DNA of 62,311 nucleotides from an uncultured Lachnospiraceae bacterium. Its GTDB lineage: Bacteria; Bacillota; Clostridia; Lachnospirales; Lachnospiraceae. The notes under the pieces were generated by a model. The model made no database searches. It saw nothing but the letters and a program-made list of their open reading frames with translations, and was not told the DNA's origin. Positions within the stretch are counted from its first letter, which is position 1, and every line of letters starts with the position of its first letter. Of the stretch, positions 34,901-41,927 are shown piece by piece. The stretch lies in assembly GCA_910576975.1 (NCBI GenBank), contig CAJTJY010000023.1, positions 1-62,311 on the forward strand. The letters run 5' to 3'. Made by a program: the position numbers and the translations under genes.

Positions 34901-36097
34901 CTTCCAAAATCCACGGTTCCAGACAGCAGGCTGGGGCGATATCTGCAAATCCGTGTGGTGAACGGCGGCAACAATTTTGCGGTTATTAGAGAAATTAAGG
35001 CGCACTTTACAAAAGAGATCGCAGGCAATGAGACGGAACAAGGCTATCTTTCGGCAAACCGGGAGGTAGTGGCTTCGGTCATGGCATTAGAAAATGTCAT
35101 TGGCGCAGCAGAGCAAGCGGAGCAGAAAGATTATCTGGAAGCGGACTGGAAGATATTGCAGGAAGCGATTGCCAAGGCAAAAGAGGCCATTGAAGCTTGT
35201 GCGGGCAAGACAGAGATTGATGCTGCCAAAGCCGTACTGCAGGAAGCATTAGATCATCAAAGCGGCAGTACAGGCGGAAATGATGAAGATGAGGCCGAGA
35301 AGCAGGCAAAAGAAGAAGCAAAGAAAGCTGTCAAGGCGGCACTGACGCAGGCAAAGCCTCTGATCAAAGCTGGCAGGGGAACGTATACCAAAGCGAGCTG
35401 GGATGCGTTTGTGAAAGCCTACAATGCGGTCAATAACCTGACAAACGAGCAGCAAGAGGCTATGATGGCAAGTCAGTTACAAAGCCTGGCAGACGCTTTG
35501 CAGAAAGCGCAGAAAGCATTGTGCAAGGAGCCTGGCAATTCTATTACGAAACTGAAATTCCGTGCTAAGAAATACCAGATTGCATATGGCAAATCCTTGA
35601 ACTTGAAAAAGGAACTTGACGTCGTGCCAAAGAAATATGGCAACCAAAAGCTGGTTTGGAAGGTTTCCAATTCTAAGTATGCCAAGGTTGGCAGCAAAGG
35701 CGTCGTCAAGACACTGAAAAAGGGAGCCAAGAAGAGCGTCGTCGTTCAGGTTAAAACGGCGAATGGAAAAGTTAAAGCAAAGACGACGGTTCAGATTATG
35801 AAAGGCTCTGTCTCTAAGGTTACGGCAGTCGGCAAGAAAAATATTAATCAAAAGCCAAATAAGAGCGTCACCTTGAAGACGAAAGTCACTGTAAAGGGCG
35901 GCAAGCCAGTCAATAAAACACTGACATGGACTTCTTCGAATACAAAGATCGCAACAGTGAAAGCAATCGGCAAATCAGCATCTACTGCGAAGGTAAAAAT
36001 TAAGAAAGGCGTAAAGAAAGGAAAGAGTGTGAAGATTACCGCCGCATCAACAGACGGCACGGGCAAGAAAGTAGTATTTAAAATTACAGTAAAATAA
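28997..36097 (+). CDS. Giant secreted M60-family (enhancin/mucinase-type) metalloprotease with CBM32, FIVAR and Ig-like modules
   Basis: 2366 residues, AAGGAGG site. Signal peptide (1-32), then a DUF5011-type Ig-like domain (about 48-128) and the Peptidase_M60 region (about 135-560). The gluzincin motif is HEFGH at 413-417 with Glu432 as the likely third zinc ligand (HExxH-x14-E). Next come a CBM32/F5-8C module (about 940-1080), an Ig-like BIG2 region, and FIVAR-like helical repeats (about 1265-1560). A LamG-like beta-sandwich (about 1575-1750), BIG2 (about 1758-1835) and a second CBM32 (about 1840-2010) follow. Two more FIVAR repeats (about 2015-2175) and Lys-rich BIG2-like repeats to the end complete it. 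There is no LPXTG. M60 enzymes cleave mucin-type O-glycoproteins, and the CBM32s and FIVARs fit glycan binding at the cell surface. Confidence 0.92.
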   Translation: MGYLKRGCAMFLAVMMIAGSPPELSAIAAGATKPKEASASGFDAYRAPVISGPVQTWIYQGETFDYEDSRNKMFADDQEDGDLTKNIIQEGSIDTSKLGDQKITYRVTDSDGNTATLETTVTVLKQGSTAGKNMKRELYTLPNASHLTSIGFNRGYNHDRQNLGFWLPADETLTIRLVNYQEFTGDLTLKLLNNDAYTENLVTVGEDGSEAAYDDNKSSVNLPKNGEWITVKNKCYVQDGDGNKTDKLQSVDSVPFIYTPKNTTVRPIVEVKWNDALHSIPYYRYGDDEEAFFAAWDQAKAPYAIIEGDAATFLAPAKDRNNIIHYKGAKYPSYSFSTIDEMLEWYASFVKQYDRFAGLDFDAKQPYNQNVRAKFFIKANKHGVGLAYYSGDHSATNEDSLAGYLCRDWVSLHEFGHGYEGVIAGLENSFVETTNNIMGYYFEMTYREQKDLGWLLGGKGSTYLDAFNNIGKAAEKLRNDVSTFNDMTEGRKEYDKSLFMFVNLLDRLGPESAVAAMHSDVRKYHYQNNKDRPSSDTLTEVFSKTGGFNVIPYFDGWHIRPSKVLEDEIYESDLPMLYYLRNLIPNDQEAETVRAQLAEKGLPMNGIYSLVSTDDLESFDYKSQVKLSLSMDDLTKVMGRKILIKNGEKIAAELTIKEGKTEYQAQLPVGIYEVELPTPRGGGYQYDNEYLVAHKTDSGQFVDKQLAYKKIEGNPLLDDMQIRLLGMSDLEVAVLSLDSAKGMLNFRINNTEPHIYFPNQAYIMVRILDSQGKEIEKKTISGTGKQPVFDKMYDFPLDSKIEISYVASGEMGRMQFTSHYTKKVLSAYTVTDPEQDQNTGMCKAVFVMTDKGLMRESWSADQRNGAYYSIMESYSDYLLQHMQRDDLEVESRFYSAKQVLSKAYSYLEQKEQQAYDKAYGQLIGHDQAIYGYEKIDGLTGEADSQQNGEGAELALDGNTDTFWHSNYNGHVINDKKNNYTITLNENIDIGKLEYLPRQSGNNGIILKADISYSTEEEGDNFTKVLENKIWANDNSMKSAEFEAQNARRIRITVLSSAGGGNSQFASAAEFYLYHKYEAAIPETYLSDMELGTWTEVEKDALAKTVTIPAGTNVVADLIGKEFDVFTSRITFAGNGGLTVLGDGKQLYHFDTESGDTQGSFSVNLAGVRKLQFNTSGSGEVLLSNARFGNQDHKEDMFLVQNDQAAVCSNLTLAQPKNGKINWTTGDTDIATVDDWGVVTAGRTGQTVVKALAEDGAELMACNVYVTSSVDEIASAVDDIKESKKAELEAYTDAGNYDEDGKAERTAAIAEGKEAIDAAMNVSGIKAALGTAKDRLDAIPTSEHQVESQLKQKKEEAKAALESYKDPDAYRHDERMELKRAIAEGKLAIDQATSIEDVEAALHTAKAKLDQIKTDAQLVEEAVEEAKNNLSAILSEVEGRISGLNESDFAKEIWKRLQDAIKEARRVSALTAKETSVEEVLDATQELQAAEKSLLKPEAVRAAEAELQTLIDQCAQLDQENYTKESWAVYWEALEEARTYLPGHSNEQFEESGAVAIQAAKDRLLEKQEALVLNLPPEIFEDDWTPGLLSTSSGMQIADKALTLTGAGYNNSPATFVSTETFDFTADGEFEFDLQYTGAKARFGVYLDYKEADNDARGMYMGFEDGGWYWQRFDGNNNYYTGDRIPAPNQNAKTHVKATWTADGKYCLFVDGQKAFEETIGVGNYSAQGKIAFSCTTGAVAKISRIHPLKRRLCMNLAAAEVLTAKDPVKLNIQFRNETDKKSKIAWTSSNPEVAYADSMGSVHFISTGTTEITAVVTFPDGAQEMVKAALSLPERIDEEAGFTGAWANTEQKGEAPYPNDGPAAFAIDNNEETRWHSQYDGSQYMVSEDNPAVLTVGLSRDLSLCTEIKFLQTSAGANGHVNGFQLVAGDQYNKETFSIEQNPASGIGATMTEVFTDPVEEDGWVRLELPKSTVPDSRLGRYLQIRVVNGGNNFAVIREIKAHFTKEIAGNETEQGYLSANREVVASVMALENVIGAAEQAEQKDYLEADWKILQEAIAKAKEAIEACAGKTEIDAAKAVLQEALDHQSGSTGGNDEDEAEKQAKEEAKKAVKAALTQAKPLIKAGRGTYTKASWDAFVKAYNAVNNLTNEQQEAMMASQLQSLADALQKAQKALCKEPGNSITKLKFRAKKYQIAYGKSLNLKKELDVVPKKYGNQKLVWKVSNSKYAKVGSKGVVKTLKKGAKKSVVVQVKTANGKVKAKTTVQIMKGSVSKVTAVGKKNINQKPNKSVTLKTKVTVKGGKPVNKTLTWTSSNTKIATVKAIGKSASTAKVKIKKGVKKGKSVKITAASTDGTGKKVVFKITVK

Positions 36098-36102
36098 AAG
36101 AT

Positions 36103-36141
36103 GCTTTCACAGGAAAATAGACGTTTCCTGCTAGCGTGAAA
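36103..36141 (+). repeat. Hairpin directly after the M60 gene
   Basis: CTTTCAC-AGGAAA (36105-36117) faces TTTCCT and GTGAAAG (36125-36141) with small internal loops. No T-run follows, so it probably cooperates with the long hairpin just downstream. Confidence 0.6.
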
Positions 36142-36249
36142 GGGAGCTGTTGCAAAATAACTGCTATATACATAGATTGATTTGAGACCACATAAATCTC
36201 ATCCATATATCGTATATAAGCCGTATCTTGCGACAGCTCTTTCATTTTT
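36142..36249 (+). terminator. Long imperfect hairpin element after M60 gene (repeat family B, second copy)
   Basis: GAGCTGTTGCAA (from 36144) pairs with TTGCGACAGCTC (to 36239), continuing through CTATATAC with GTATATAAG. The apex holds GATTTGAGA facing AATCTCATC. TTTCATTTTT follows. The apical and mid-stem sequence resembles the reverse complement of the element at 12948-13053, so the two are one family in opposite orientation. Confidence 0.7.
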
Positions 36250-36297
36250 GCATTTCGCCAGTCGGCGATCCTGTCCAGATGGCTTTTTATCTTATAA

Positions 36298-36342
36298 CGA
36301 AAAAGGGACTGCGCGTCAATTAATTGTGCAGCAATCCCTTTG
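36298..36342. terminator. Terminator-like hairpin between M60 gene and Gly/Cys mini-gene
   Basis: AAAAAGGGACTGC (36300-36312) pairs with GCAGCAATCCCTTT (36328-36341) with a small bulge. The A-run on the left arm becomes a T-run on the minus strand, so it suits termination of the minus-strand mini-gene. A second short palindrome (GCCTGCCC/GGGCAGGC) is at 36418-36436. Confidence 0.55.
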
Positions 36343-36448
36343 ACTTACGCTTTGTGTCAGGAACGTTTGAAAGAGAAATCTTCCTCCCTGTTCACAAAGA
36401 CGGATGGATTGTAGAACGCCTGCCCCTTAGGGCAGGCAGGGTAGAAAA

Positions 36449-36685
36449 TTAGCAGAAGGAATTGCCGCATCCGCCGCCATTGCCCCATCCGCCGCAGCAG
36501 AAGAGCAACAAGATGATCCACAGACAGCTGTTGCTGCCGCAGCCATCGCCGCCGTTGCCGAAGAATCCGCCGCCGCAGCCACCGCAGCAGCAAAGCAGGA
36601 TAATAATCCAAATAATGGAACCGCATCCTCCGTTGTTGTTACTTTCACATCCACATCCACAGTTTGTAGCAGCTAAATCACTCAT
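36449..36685 (-). CDS. Gly/Cys-rich small hydrophobic protein (78 aa)
   Basis: ATG 36685 has TTGGAGGAT 6-11 nt upstream; frames beginning further upstream lack a site. MSDLAATNCGCGCESNN is followed by two hydrophobic stretches, each capped by CC/CGG (IIWIIILLCCCGGCGGG and CLWIILLLFCCGGWGNGG), almost an internal duplication. Fifteen or more cysteines and strong Gly content recall small YjcZ-like sporulation proteins and 'chorion-like' high-cysteine proteins annotated in gut Clostridia. It is likely membrane-associated or part of a cross-linked surface or spore layer; the role is inferred from composition only. Confidence 0.75.
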   Translation of the reverse strand: MSDLAATNCGCGCESNNNGGCGSIIWIIILLCCCGGCGGGFFGNGGDGCGSNSCLWIILLLFCCGGWGNGGGCGNSFC

Positions 36686-36764
36686 ATTTGATCCTCCAAA
36701 ATTTTGATTACACTGTATCATATGTAGCCTGCTTGTATGTGTTTCTTATTGTTTATAAAAAATT

Positions 36765-36793
36765 TTGTAAAATCTGCCATAGTCTGTTATAAT
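36765..36793 (+). promoter_or_regulatory. Promoter of receiver-domain gene / V-ATPase operon
   Basis: TTGTAA (36765-36770), 17-bp spacer, TATAAT (36788-36793). No comparable promoter is evident in the 104 bp between the receiver gene and the first V-ATPase gene, so it may drive both. Confidence 0.65.
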
Positions 36794-36854
36794 AGCATAC
36801 AGATGAAAAAGACTTGCATGAAACTATAAGTAAATCATGGAAAGGGGGTTGTTT

Positions 36855-37907
36855 ATGAATACGATAGTAATTGTGGACAGTGACAGCAGATGGATTGACA
36901 ATTATAAAAGGATGCTAGCGCCGTTTCAGGGGGAATTAAACTGCATGTATTTTCAGCATTCTGAGCAGGCTATGGAATATATGTCTGCCCATAAGGCGTC
37001 TGTATTGGTCAGCGAGCTAGATATGCCAGTGATGTCAGGGATGGAGCTGTTTGAGATGTTAGATATGCTGTCTCCATCCACGGTGAGGATCGCTATGACT
37101 AAAGTGCATGATGTCACAAAGACTTTGGAGGTATTAAATTATGGCCAAGTATTTCGGCTGATACTAAAGCCTTTTTTTCTGGTAGAAGACATTATCGTGC
37201 CGATTCAGGCTGCCATTACGCATCATAAAATGATGGAACGTGAGAAAGAATTTCAGCAAAAGACAGAGATGGAGCTAGTGAAGCTCAATGACAGAGTAGA
37301 GCAGTTATGGGGGAAGCTTGCAGAGAAGAAATTGATATATGATGGCATCTGCCGGGGGACTGCAGTGATAATGGAAGAAAATTTAAGCCCTGAGATTTCG
37401 AATTTCAATCAGGTCGAGGCAGAGTTCATAGCAGATTTTTGTGAAAAGCTATTGCAGGAATTTATTCAATTTTACATGTACGAAAAACAGAACTTTATTT
37501 TTTTTATGAATTATTTGAAAAATCAATTTCATCATCCAGGGAAATCCTGCACGTTTAAAATCTGTAATGGCACAGGCGGCGAGATCCCAGGAACCGTGAT
37601 GCGGCGGATTGCTTATGGAATGTTTCTGATTGGATATCTGTGCTGGCAGTTCCTGGATTCCTATCACATTGAGAATATGATAGTGACCGAGGGGGACGCT
37701 TATGTACTCAAGGTTCAGCAATTTTGCCCAGAAGGGAACGTGTCTTACAAAATTAAAAGTCCAGAAGTCTTAAAGGTGTTGCTGCGGACAGTGCAGGATC
37801 TGGGCCGTGTGTTGTCAGACGGAGTGGCAGGGCAGGAGACAGGACAGACCATTGCAGTGAAAATGTATTATACTGCAGAGAATTCCTTTGAGTTCCCAGT
37901 AAGATAA
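36855..37907 (+). CDS. Receiver-domain protein with Glu at the phosphorylation site, uncharacterised C-terminus
   Basis: 350 residues from ATG 36855 (AAAGGGGGT site). The N-terminal 120 residues are a CheY-like receiver: IVIVDSDSRW (Asp8, Ser9, Asp10), the acceptor loop SELDMPVMSG with Glu54 where aspartate is expected, Thr82 (AMTKVHD) and Lys105 (LILKPFF). A coiled-coil linker (about 125-165) leads into a 190-residue domain of mixed alpha/beta prediction that I do not recognise. Glu at the acceptor position often mimics constitutive phosphorylation. It sits directly upstream of the V-ATPase operon with no clear terminator between, so it may control or accompany that operon. Confidence 0.8.
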   Translation: MNTIVIVDSDSRWIDNYKRMLAPFQGELNCMYFQHSEQAMEYMSAHKASVLVSELDMPVMSGMELFEMLDMLSPSTVRIAMTKVHDVTKTLEVLNYGQVFRLILKPFFLVEDIIVPIQAAITHHKMMEREKEFQQKTEMELVKLNDRVEQLWGKLAEKKLIYDGICRGTAVIMEENLSPEISNFNQVEAEFIADFCEKLLQEFIQFYMYEKQNFIFFMNYLKNQFHHPGKSCTFKICNGTGGEIPGTVMRRIAYGMFLIGYLCWQFLDSYHIENMIVTEGDAYVLKVQQFCPEGNVSYKIKSPEVLKVLLRTVQDLGRVLSDGVAGQETGQTIAVKMYYTAENSFEFPVR

Positions 37908-38011
37908 CGGACGAAAGCTGCGTCAAAGGGATTGCAGGATGTCTGAATCAAGAGCCATGTAATCAGGAGCGAGTGCAAGAGCGTACAAATACGGGAGAGA
38001 GGAGCGAAACG

Positions 38012-38323
38012 GTGAACCAGGTCATTAAGGAACTTTATGAGATAGAAGCACAGGCGGGAGCGCTGATGGAACATGCGAATCATTCCAGACAAGCGATGCA
38101 GGAAAATATGAAGAAGCAGATGGAACAGATACAGGCAGAGTCAGAAGCGGAACTAGAGGCACGGCTGACTATCTTAAAGAGCAGGCTCGAGGAGCAAGCG
38201 CAAGAAGAGGTTCAGCAGCTTGAGCAAAAGAATAGGCAGCAGATGGCTCAGCTTAACGAAGACTATGAGGCGCATCTCTTTCAATATGCGCAGCAAATCG
38301 TTAAAAAGATCACAGAGGTGTAG
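38012..38323 (+). CDS. ntpF: V/A-type ATPase subunit G/H (peripheral stalk)
   Basis: 103 residues from GTG 38012, which follows GAGAGGAG by about 7 nt; an ATG at 37973 lacks a site. Almost entirely a charged coiled coil (QAMQENMKKQMEQIQAESEA ... LEEQAQEEVQQLEQ), as for the stalk partner of subunit E. It is the first of nine contiguous ATPase genes. Function is assigned from position and coiled-coil pattern. Confidence 0.82.
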   Translation: MNQVIKELYEIEAQAGALMEHANHSRQAMQENMKKQMEQIQAESEAELEARLTILKSRLEEQAQEEVQQLEQKNRQQMAQLNEDYEAHLFQYAQQIVKKITEV

Positions 38324-38326
38324 GAT

Positions 38327-39166
38327 ATGTCAGGAGGATTGCTGGAATACAGCGGGCTGGTGACAAAAACCAGGGCGATGAAGGGACGGCTTCTTGAGAA
38401 AGAAGATTTTGAAAGGATTTCGGAATTTCAGACGGTCCAGGAGACCATTGGCTTTCTTCGGGAGCAGGAGAGCTACGGCAGGATTTACGGCGGACATGAG
38501 GAGATTCAGCACCGGGGCCAGGTGGAGGCGCTGATTCATGATTCGATCTGGGAAGATTACAGGAAGCTATATCGTTTTGCCAATGCAAGGCAGCGCAGGG
38601 CATTGAAATTGTTTTTCGAGCAGTTTCAGTTTGAACATCCTGCGCAGGCAGTAAAAGCGCCTTATTTTATCAAAGTGTGGAAAGAGATCGATAGTTTTTC
38701 GGGAAGGCAGATGCGTCATGTGCTGCGGGAGGTCTTTGGAACGCAGATTGACTGGCTGAACATCATGTGGATTTACCGGGGAAAACAATTTTTCCACCAG
38801 AATCCCCAGGAGATTGGAAAAATGCTGATTCCGATCCAATATAAGTTAAAGAAAACGCAGTTTTTTCAATTATTAGAAGCAGAGGAAACCGAGGCGTTTC
38901 CGGGAATTTTGGGGAATACGGCTTATTTTTTTGGAAAAGAAGCTTTGGTAAAGCTTGAAGATGAGATTTCTTACCGAAATGTGATGAAAAAGATGTATGA
39001 AAGGCTTTGCAAGAAACATCCGTCTTCCATGGCGCCAGTTTATTATTATTTTTATCAAAAAGAGCAGGAAATTCAAAATTTGACTGCCGCACTGGAGGGA
39101 ATCCGCTATCAGCTTGCGGCAAAAGACATTCGGGAATTGATTTTGCCTCATGCATTCGGAACATAA
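38327..39166 (+). CDS. ntpC: V/A-type ATPase subunit C (d-like)
   Basis: 279 residues, starting 3 bp after the stalk gene. The all-helical sequence with LVTKTRAMKGRLL near the start and LYRFANARQRRALKLFF matches subunit C, the socket coupling the central shaft to the membrane rotor. It is somewhat shorter than the usual 320-350. In the Enterococcus ntp operon C lies between E and G; here it precedes I, a different gene order. It is followed by a perfect hairpin. Confidence 0.85.
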   Translation: MSGGLLEYSGLVTKTRAMKGRLLEKEDFERISEFQTVQETIGFLREQESYGRIYGGHEEIQHRGQVEALIHDSIWEDYRKLYRFANARQRRALKLFFEQFQFEHPAQAVKAPYFIKVWKEIDSFSGRQMRHVLREVFGTQIDWLNIMWIYRGKQFFHQNPQEIGKMLIPIQYKLKKTQFFQLLEAEETEAFPGILGNTAYFFGKEALVKLEDEISYRNVMKKMYERLCKKHPSSMAPVYYYFYQKEQEIQNLTAALEGIRYQLAAKDIRELILPHAFGT

Positions 39167-39218
39167 TGTACTCTCGGATTCTCTTTGTGCCTGATTTTGC
39201 GAGAATCCGAGAGTACAT
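39166..39218 (+). promoter_or_regulatory. Perfect 18-bp intra-operon hairpin between ntpC and ntpI
   Basis: ATGTACTCTCGGATTCTC (39166-39183) pairs perfectly with GAGAATCCGAGAGTACAT (39201-39218), 17-nt loop. It starts on the last base of the ntpC stop codon and has no T-run, so it is not a terminator. It probably stabilises or marks a processing site in the operon mRNA, separating the stoichiometries of soluble stalk and membrane genes. Confidence 0.85.
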
Positions 39219-39241
39219 CATAGGAGAAGGGAGGAGAAGCA

Positions 39242-41143
39242 TTGGTTGAGAAGATGAAGCTGCTGCATATCGCAGGACCCAAAGAGGATATTGACCGGGT
39301 AGTGAAGCTATATCTGAATAACTATGATATTCATTTTGAGAACGCCATGACGAGCCTTGGGGCACAGAACAATGTCCGTCCTTTTGTGGAAACCAACCTG
39401 TATAAAGACGCTGCCCAAAGGGGAAAAGAGCTGCGGCAGTATCTGGATCAGTCGAAAATAGGGAGCATCGTCATGCGGGCGGCACAGGCTCAGGTAATTG
39501 TGGGCGAGGTATGGGATCAGATTGGGGAAGTCCGCAGCCAGCAGGAGGAATTGCAGGAAAAGATCCGCAAGCTCAAGGAATGGACGGCGCAGATTGCGCC
39601 TTTTATTGGATTGGATTTTGAGCTGAGCAAGATGAAGGATTTTCGATTTATAGATTATCAGTTTGGAAGAATCAAAGTCAAAGACTATCACAGGCTGGAG
39701 CGCTACATTTTTGAAAATCCTTATACGTTGTTTTATGAGTGCAACAATGATACCGAATATGTCTGGGGCGTGTATTTCGTGCCGCACACGCACCGTGTGG
39801 AGGTGGAAGCGGTGTATGCGTCTTTTCATTTTGAAGACATTGAGATATCGGAAGAATTCCAGTCTACGCCGCGGCAGGTATTTGAGAAAGCGCAGGGGCG
39901 TTTGTCGCAATGCCAGCAGGAACTAGAAGCGCTAGAGGTGCGGCTGGTGGAGCTGGTAAAGAGCCGGGAAGATGAGATTTTATCAGCGTGTGAGAGCTTG
40001 GATAGTTATTGCAGGAATTTTGACATCCGAAAATTCGCCGCATGTACCCAGGAGAAAGGCGAAGGCGGAGAATATTATATTTTGTATGGCTGGCTTGCCA
40101 AGGAGGATGCAGCCCGATTGGAACAGGAACTGCTCAAAGACGGCAACGTTCATTTGGCAGAAGAAGACGGCGATCTTTCCGTGAATCCGCCGACGCGGCT
40201 CAAAAATCCCAAGCTTTTGAAGCCGTTTGAGATGTTTGTGGAAATGTATGGCCTTCCGGCGTACAATGAGATGGATCCCACGATTTTCGTGGCGCTGACT
40301 TATACGTTGATGTTTGGCATCATGTTTGGCGACGTAGGACAAGGGGCCTGCCTTTTGACCGGGGGATTGCTGCTTTATAAATTTAAAAATCTCAGGCTTG
40401 CTGGAATAGTGGGCGTCGCTGGGATTTGGTCTGTAATCTTCGGCTTTTTGTATGGCAGCGTTTTTGGATTCGAAGAAGTTCTTCCAGCTTTGTGGATGAA
40501 GCCTATGGACAATATCATGAATACGCTGATGCTTGCGATTGGGTTTGGCGCAGGGCTGATATTGCTTGCCATGATATTAAATATCATCAACGCCATCCGG
40601 GCAAAGGAGTATGGCAGGCTGTTGTTTAACCAGAGCGGGATAGCGGGGATTGTCTGTTATGGGTTTGTCGTCTTATGCGCCTTGTTGTTCCTCAGTGGTC
40701 ATGGACTGCCAGCCACAGTGCTGATCTGCATAGCGGTGGGCATTCCTCTGACAGCGATACTGTTAAAGGAACCGTTAAGCCATCTGGTAGAGAAAAAGAG
40801 TAAGATTTTCCCAGAGGGAAGCAAGGTGATGTTTTTCGTGGAAGCCTTGGTGGAGGGCTTTGACGTGGTACTAAGTTATGCCACAAATACGATTTCCTTT
40901 GTGCGTGTGGGCGCTTTTGCCTTGAGCCATGCGGGGATGATGGGCGTAGTGATGACGCTTGCAGGATTGGAAAAAGGAAGCCCCAACTGGCTGATCATTG
41001 TGCTCGGCAATCTTCTGGTAGCAGGGCTCGAGGGGTTGATTGTCGGCATACAGGTGCTTCGTCTTGAGTATTACGAGATGTTTAGCCGTTTTTACTCAGG
41101 AAGCGGAAAACCATTTGTCTCATTTAAGAAAAGAAATCAATAG
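39242..41143 (+). CDS. ntpI: V/A-type ATPase subunit I (a-subunit)
   Basis: 633 residues; TTG 39242 is chosen because GGGAGGAG lies 8 nt upstream, whereas the ATG at 39254 is too far. A long cytoplasmic N-half (1-335) with coiled coils is followed by about seven membrane segments from residue 345 (FVALTYTLMFGIMFGDVGQG). The essential arginine lies in SFVRVGAFALSHAG near 560. It forms the stator half-channels for ion passage next to the K ring. Confidence 0.95.
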   Translation: MVEKMKLLHIAGPKEDIDRVVKLYLNNYDIHFENAMTSLGAQNNVRPFVETNLYKDAAQRGKELRQYLDQSKIGSIVMRAAQAQVIVGEVWDQIGEVRSQQEELQEKIRKLKEWTAQIAPFIGLDFELSKMKDFRFIDYQFGRIKVKDYHRLERYIFENPYTLFYECNNDTEYVWGVYFVPHTHRVEVEAVYASFHFEDIEISEEFQSTPRQVFEKAQGRLSQCQQELEALEVRLVELVKSREDEILSACESLDSYCRNFDIRKFAACTQEKGEGGEYYILYGWLAKEDAARLEQELLKDGNVHLAEEDGDLSVNPPTRLKNPKLLKPFEMFVEMYGLPAYNEMDPTIFVALTYTLMFGIMFGDVGQGACLLTGGLLLYKFKNLRLAGIVGVAGIWSVIFGFLYGSVFGFEEVLPALWMKPMDNIMNTLMLAIGFGAGLILLAMILNIINAIRAKEYGRLLFNQSGIAGIVCYGFVVLCALLFLSGHGLPATVLICIAVGIPLTAILLKEPLSHLVEKKSKIFPEGSKVMFFVEALVEGFDVVLSYATNTISFVRVGAFALSHAGMMGVVMTLAGLEKGSPNWLIIVLGNLLVAGLEGLIVGIQVLRLEYYEMFSRFYSGSGKPFVSFKKRNQ

Positions 41144-41155
41144 GAGGATGAAAAC

Positions 41156-41566
41156 ATGATTACGAAAATAATCTTAGTGGCGATTTTGCTCTGCAGCATG
41201 ATAATCCCGGTGGGGGGATTTTTGTTAAGCAAGCGGAAGGCAGGCGGTTTTAAGGCGGCTTTGGGATGTAATGTCTTTTTCTTTTTTGGCACGCTTTTGA
41301 TTGCAGATATCTTGATGTTTCAAGGAGATGTGCAGGCGGCAGGAGAGGCGGCTGCGAATGCGGAAAGCTGGAGATATCTGGCGGCTGCTTTGTCCACAGG
41401 CATGTCTTGCATCGGGGCTGGAATAGCGGTCGCAAGCGCGGCAAGCGCGGCGCTTGGAGCGCTGAGCGAGGATTCTGGCATTATGGGAAAAGCGTTGATT
41501 TTTGTGGCTCTGGCAGAATCAATTGCCCTTTATGGACTTTTGATTTCCTTTTCCATTCTGGGATAG
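41156..41566 (+). CDS. ntpK: V/A-type ATPase subunit K (proteolipid rotor)
   Basis: 136 residues with four hydrophobic helices (about 3-24, 34-55, 72-102, 112-135), a duplicated hairpin. Only the last carries the ion-binding carboxylate, Glu121 in ALAESIALYG. A single acid per double hairpin is the V-type pattern and favours a pump. The Gln ligand typical of Na+-binding rings (in the GxGQG helix) is not visible (GAGIAVASAAS), although Ser122 follows the Glu, so H+ versus Na+ specificity is undecided. Confidence 0.93.
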   Translation: MITKIILVAILLCSMIIPVGGFLLSKRKAGGFKAALGCNVFFFFGTLLIADILMFQGDVQAAGEAAANAESWRYLAAALSTGMSCIGAGIAVASAASAALGALSEDSGIMGKALIFVALAESIALYGLLISFSILG

Positions 41567-41579
41567 CAGGAGAATGCCT

Positions 41580-41888
41580 ATGAAAATGTATCTGATCAGT
41601 GACAACAAGGACACTTATACCGGAATGCGACTGGCAGGAGTGGAGGGCGTCGTGGTACATGAGCGTCAGGAGTTAAAGGAAGCGCTGGACGCCGTGTTTG
41701 GGGACAAGGAAATTGGAATCGTTCTTTTGACAGAAAAATTCGGCAGGGAATTTCCAGATCTGATTGACGAGGCGAAGCTAAATCGGCGGCTTCCGCTGTT
41801 GATTGAAATCCCGGACCGCCATGGGACCGGGCGCAAGGACAATTTTATTACAGAATATGTCAGTGAAGCGATCGGGCTGCATCTGTAA
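41580..41888 (+). CDS. ntpG: V/A-type ATPase subunit F
   Basis: 102 residues from ATG 41580 (AGGAG 6 nt upstream; an ATG at 41574 is too close to the site). MKMYLISDNKDTYTGMRLAG, IGIVLLTEKFG and a PLLIEIPDRHG segment are the Rossmann-like F-subunit pattern. It sits on the central shaft with subunit D. Confidence 0.9.
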   Translation: MKMYLISDNKDTYTGMRLAGVEGVVVHERQELKEALDAVFGDKEIGIVLLTEKFGREFPDLIDEAKLNRRLPLLIEIPDRHGTGRKDNFITEYVSEAIGLHL

Positions 41889-41927
41889 AAGATCTTTCTT
41901 TATTACAGCAGCCAGAAAGGAGGCAGT

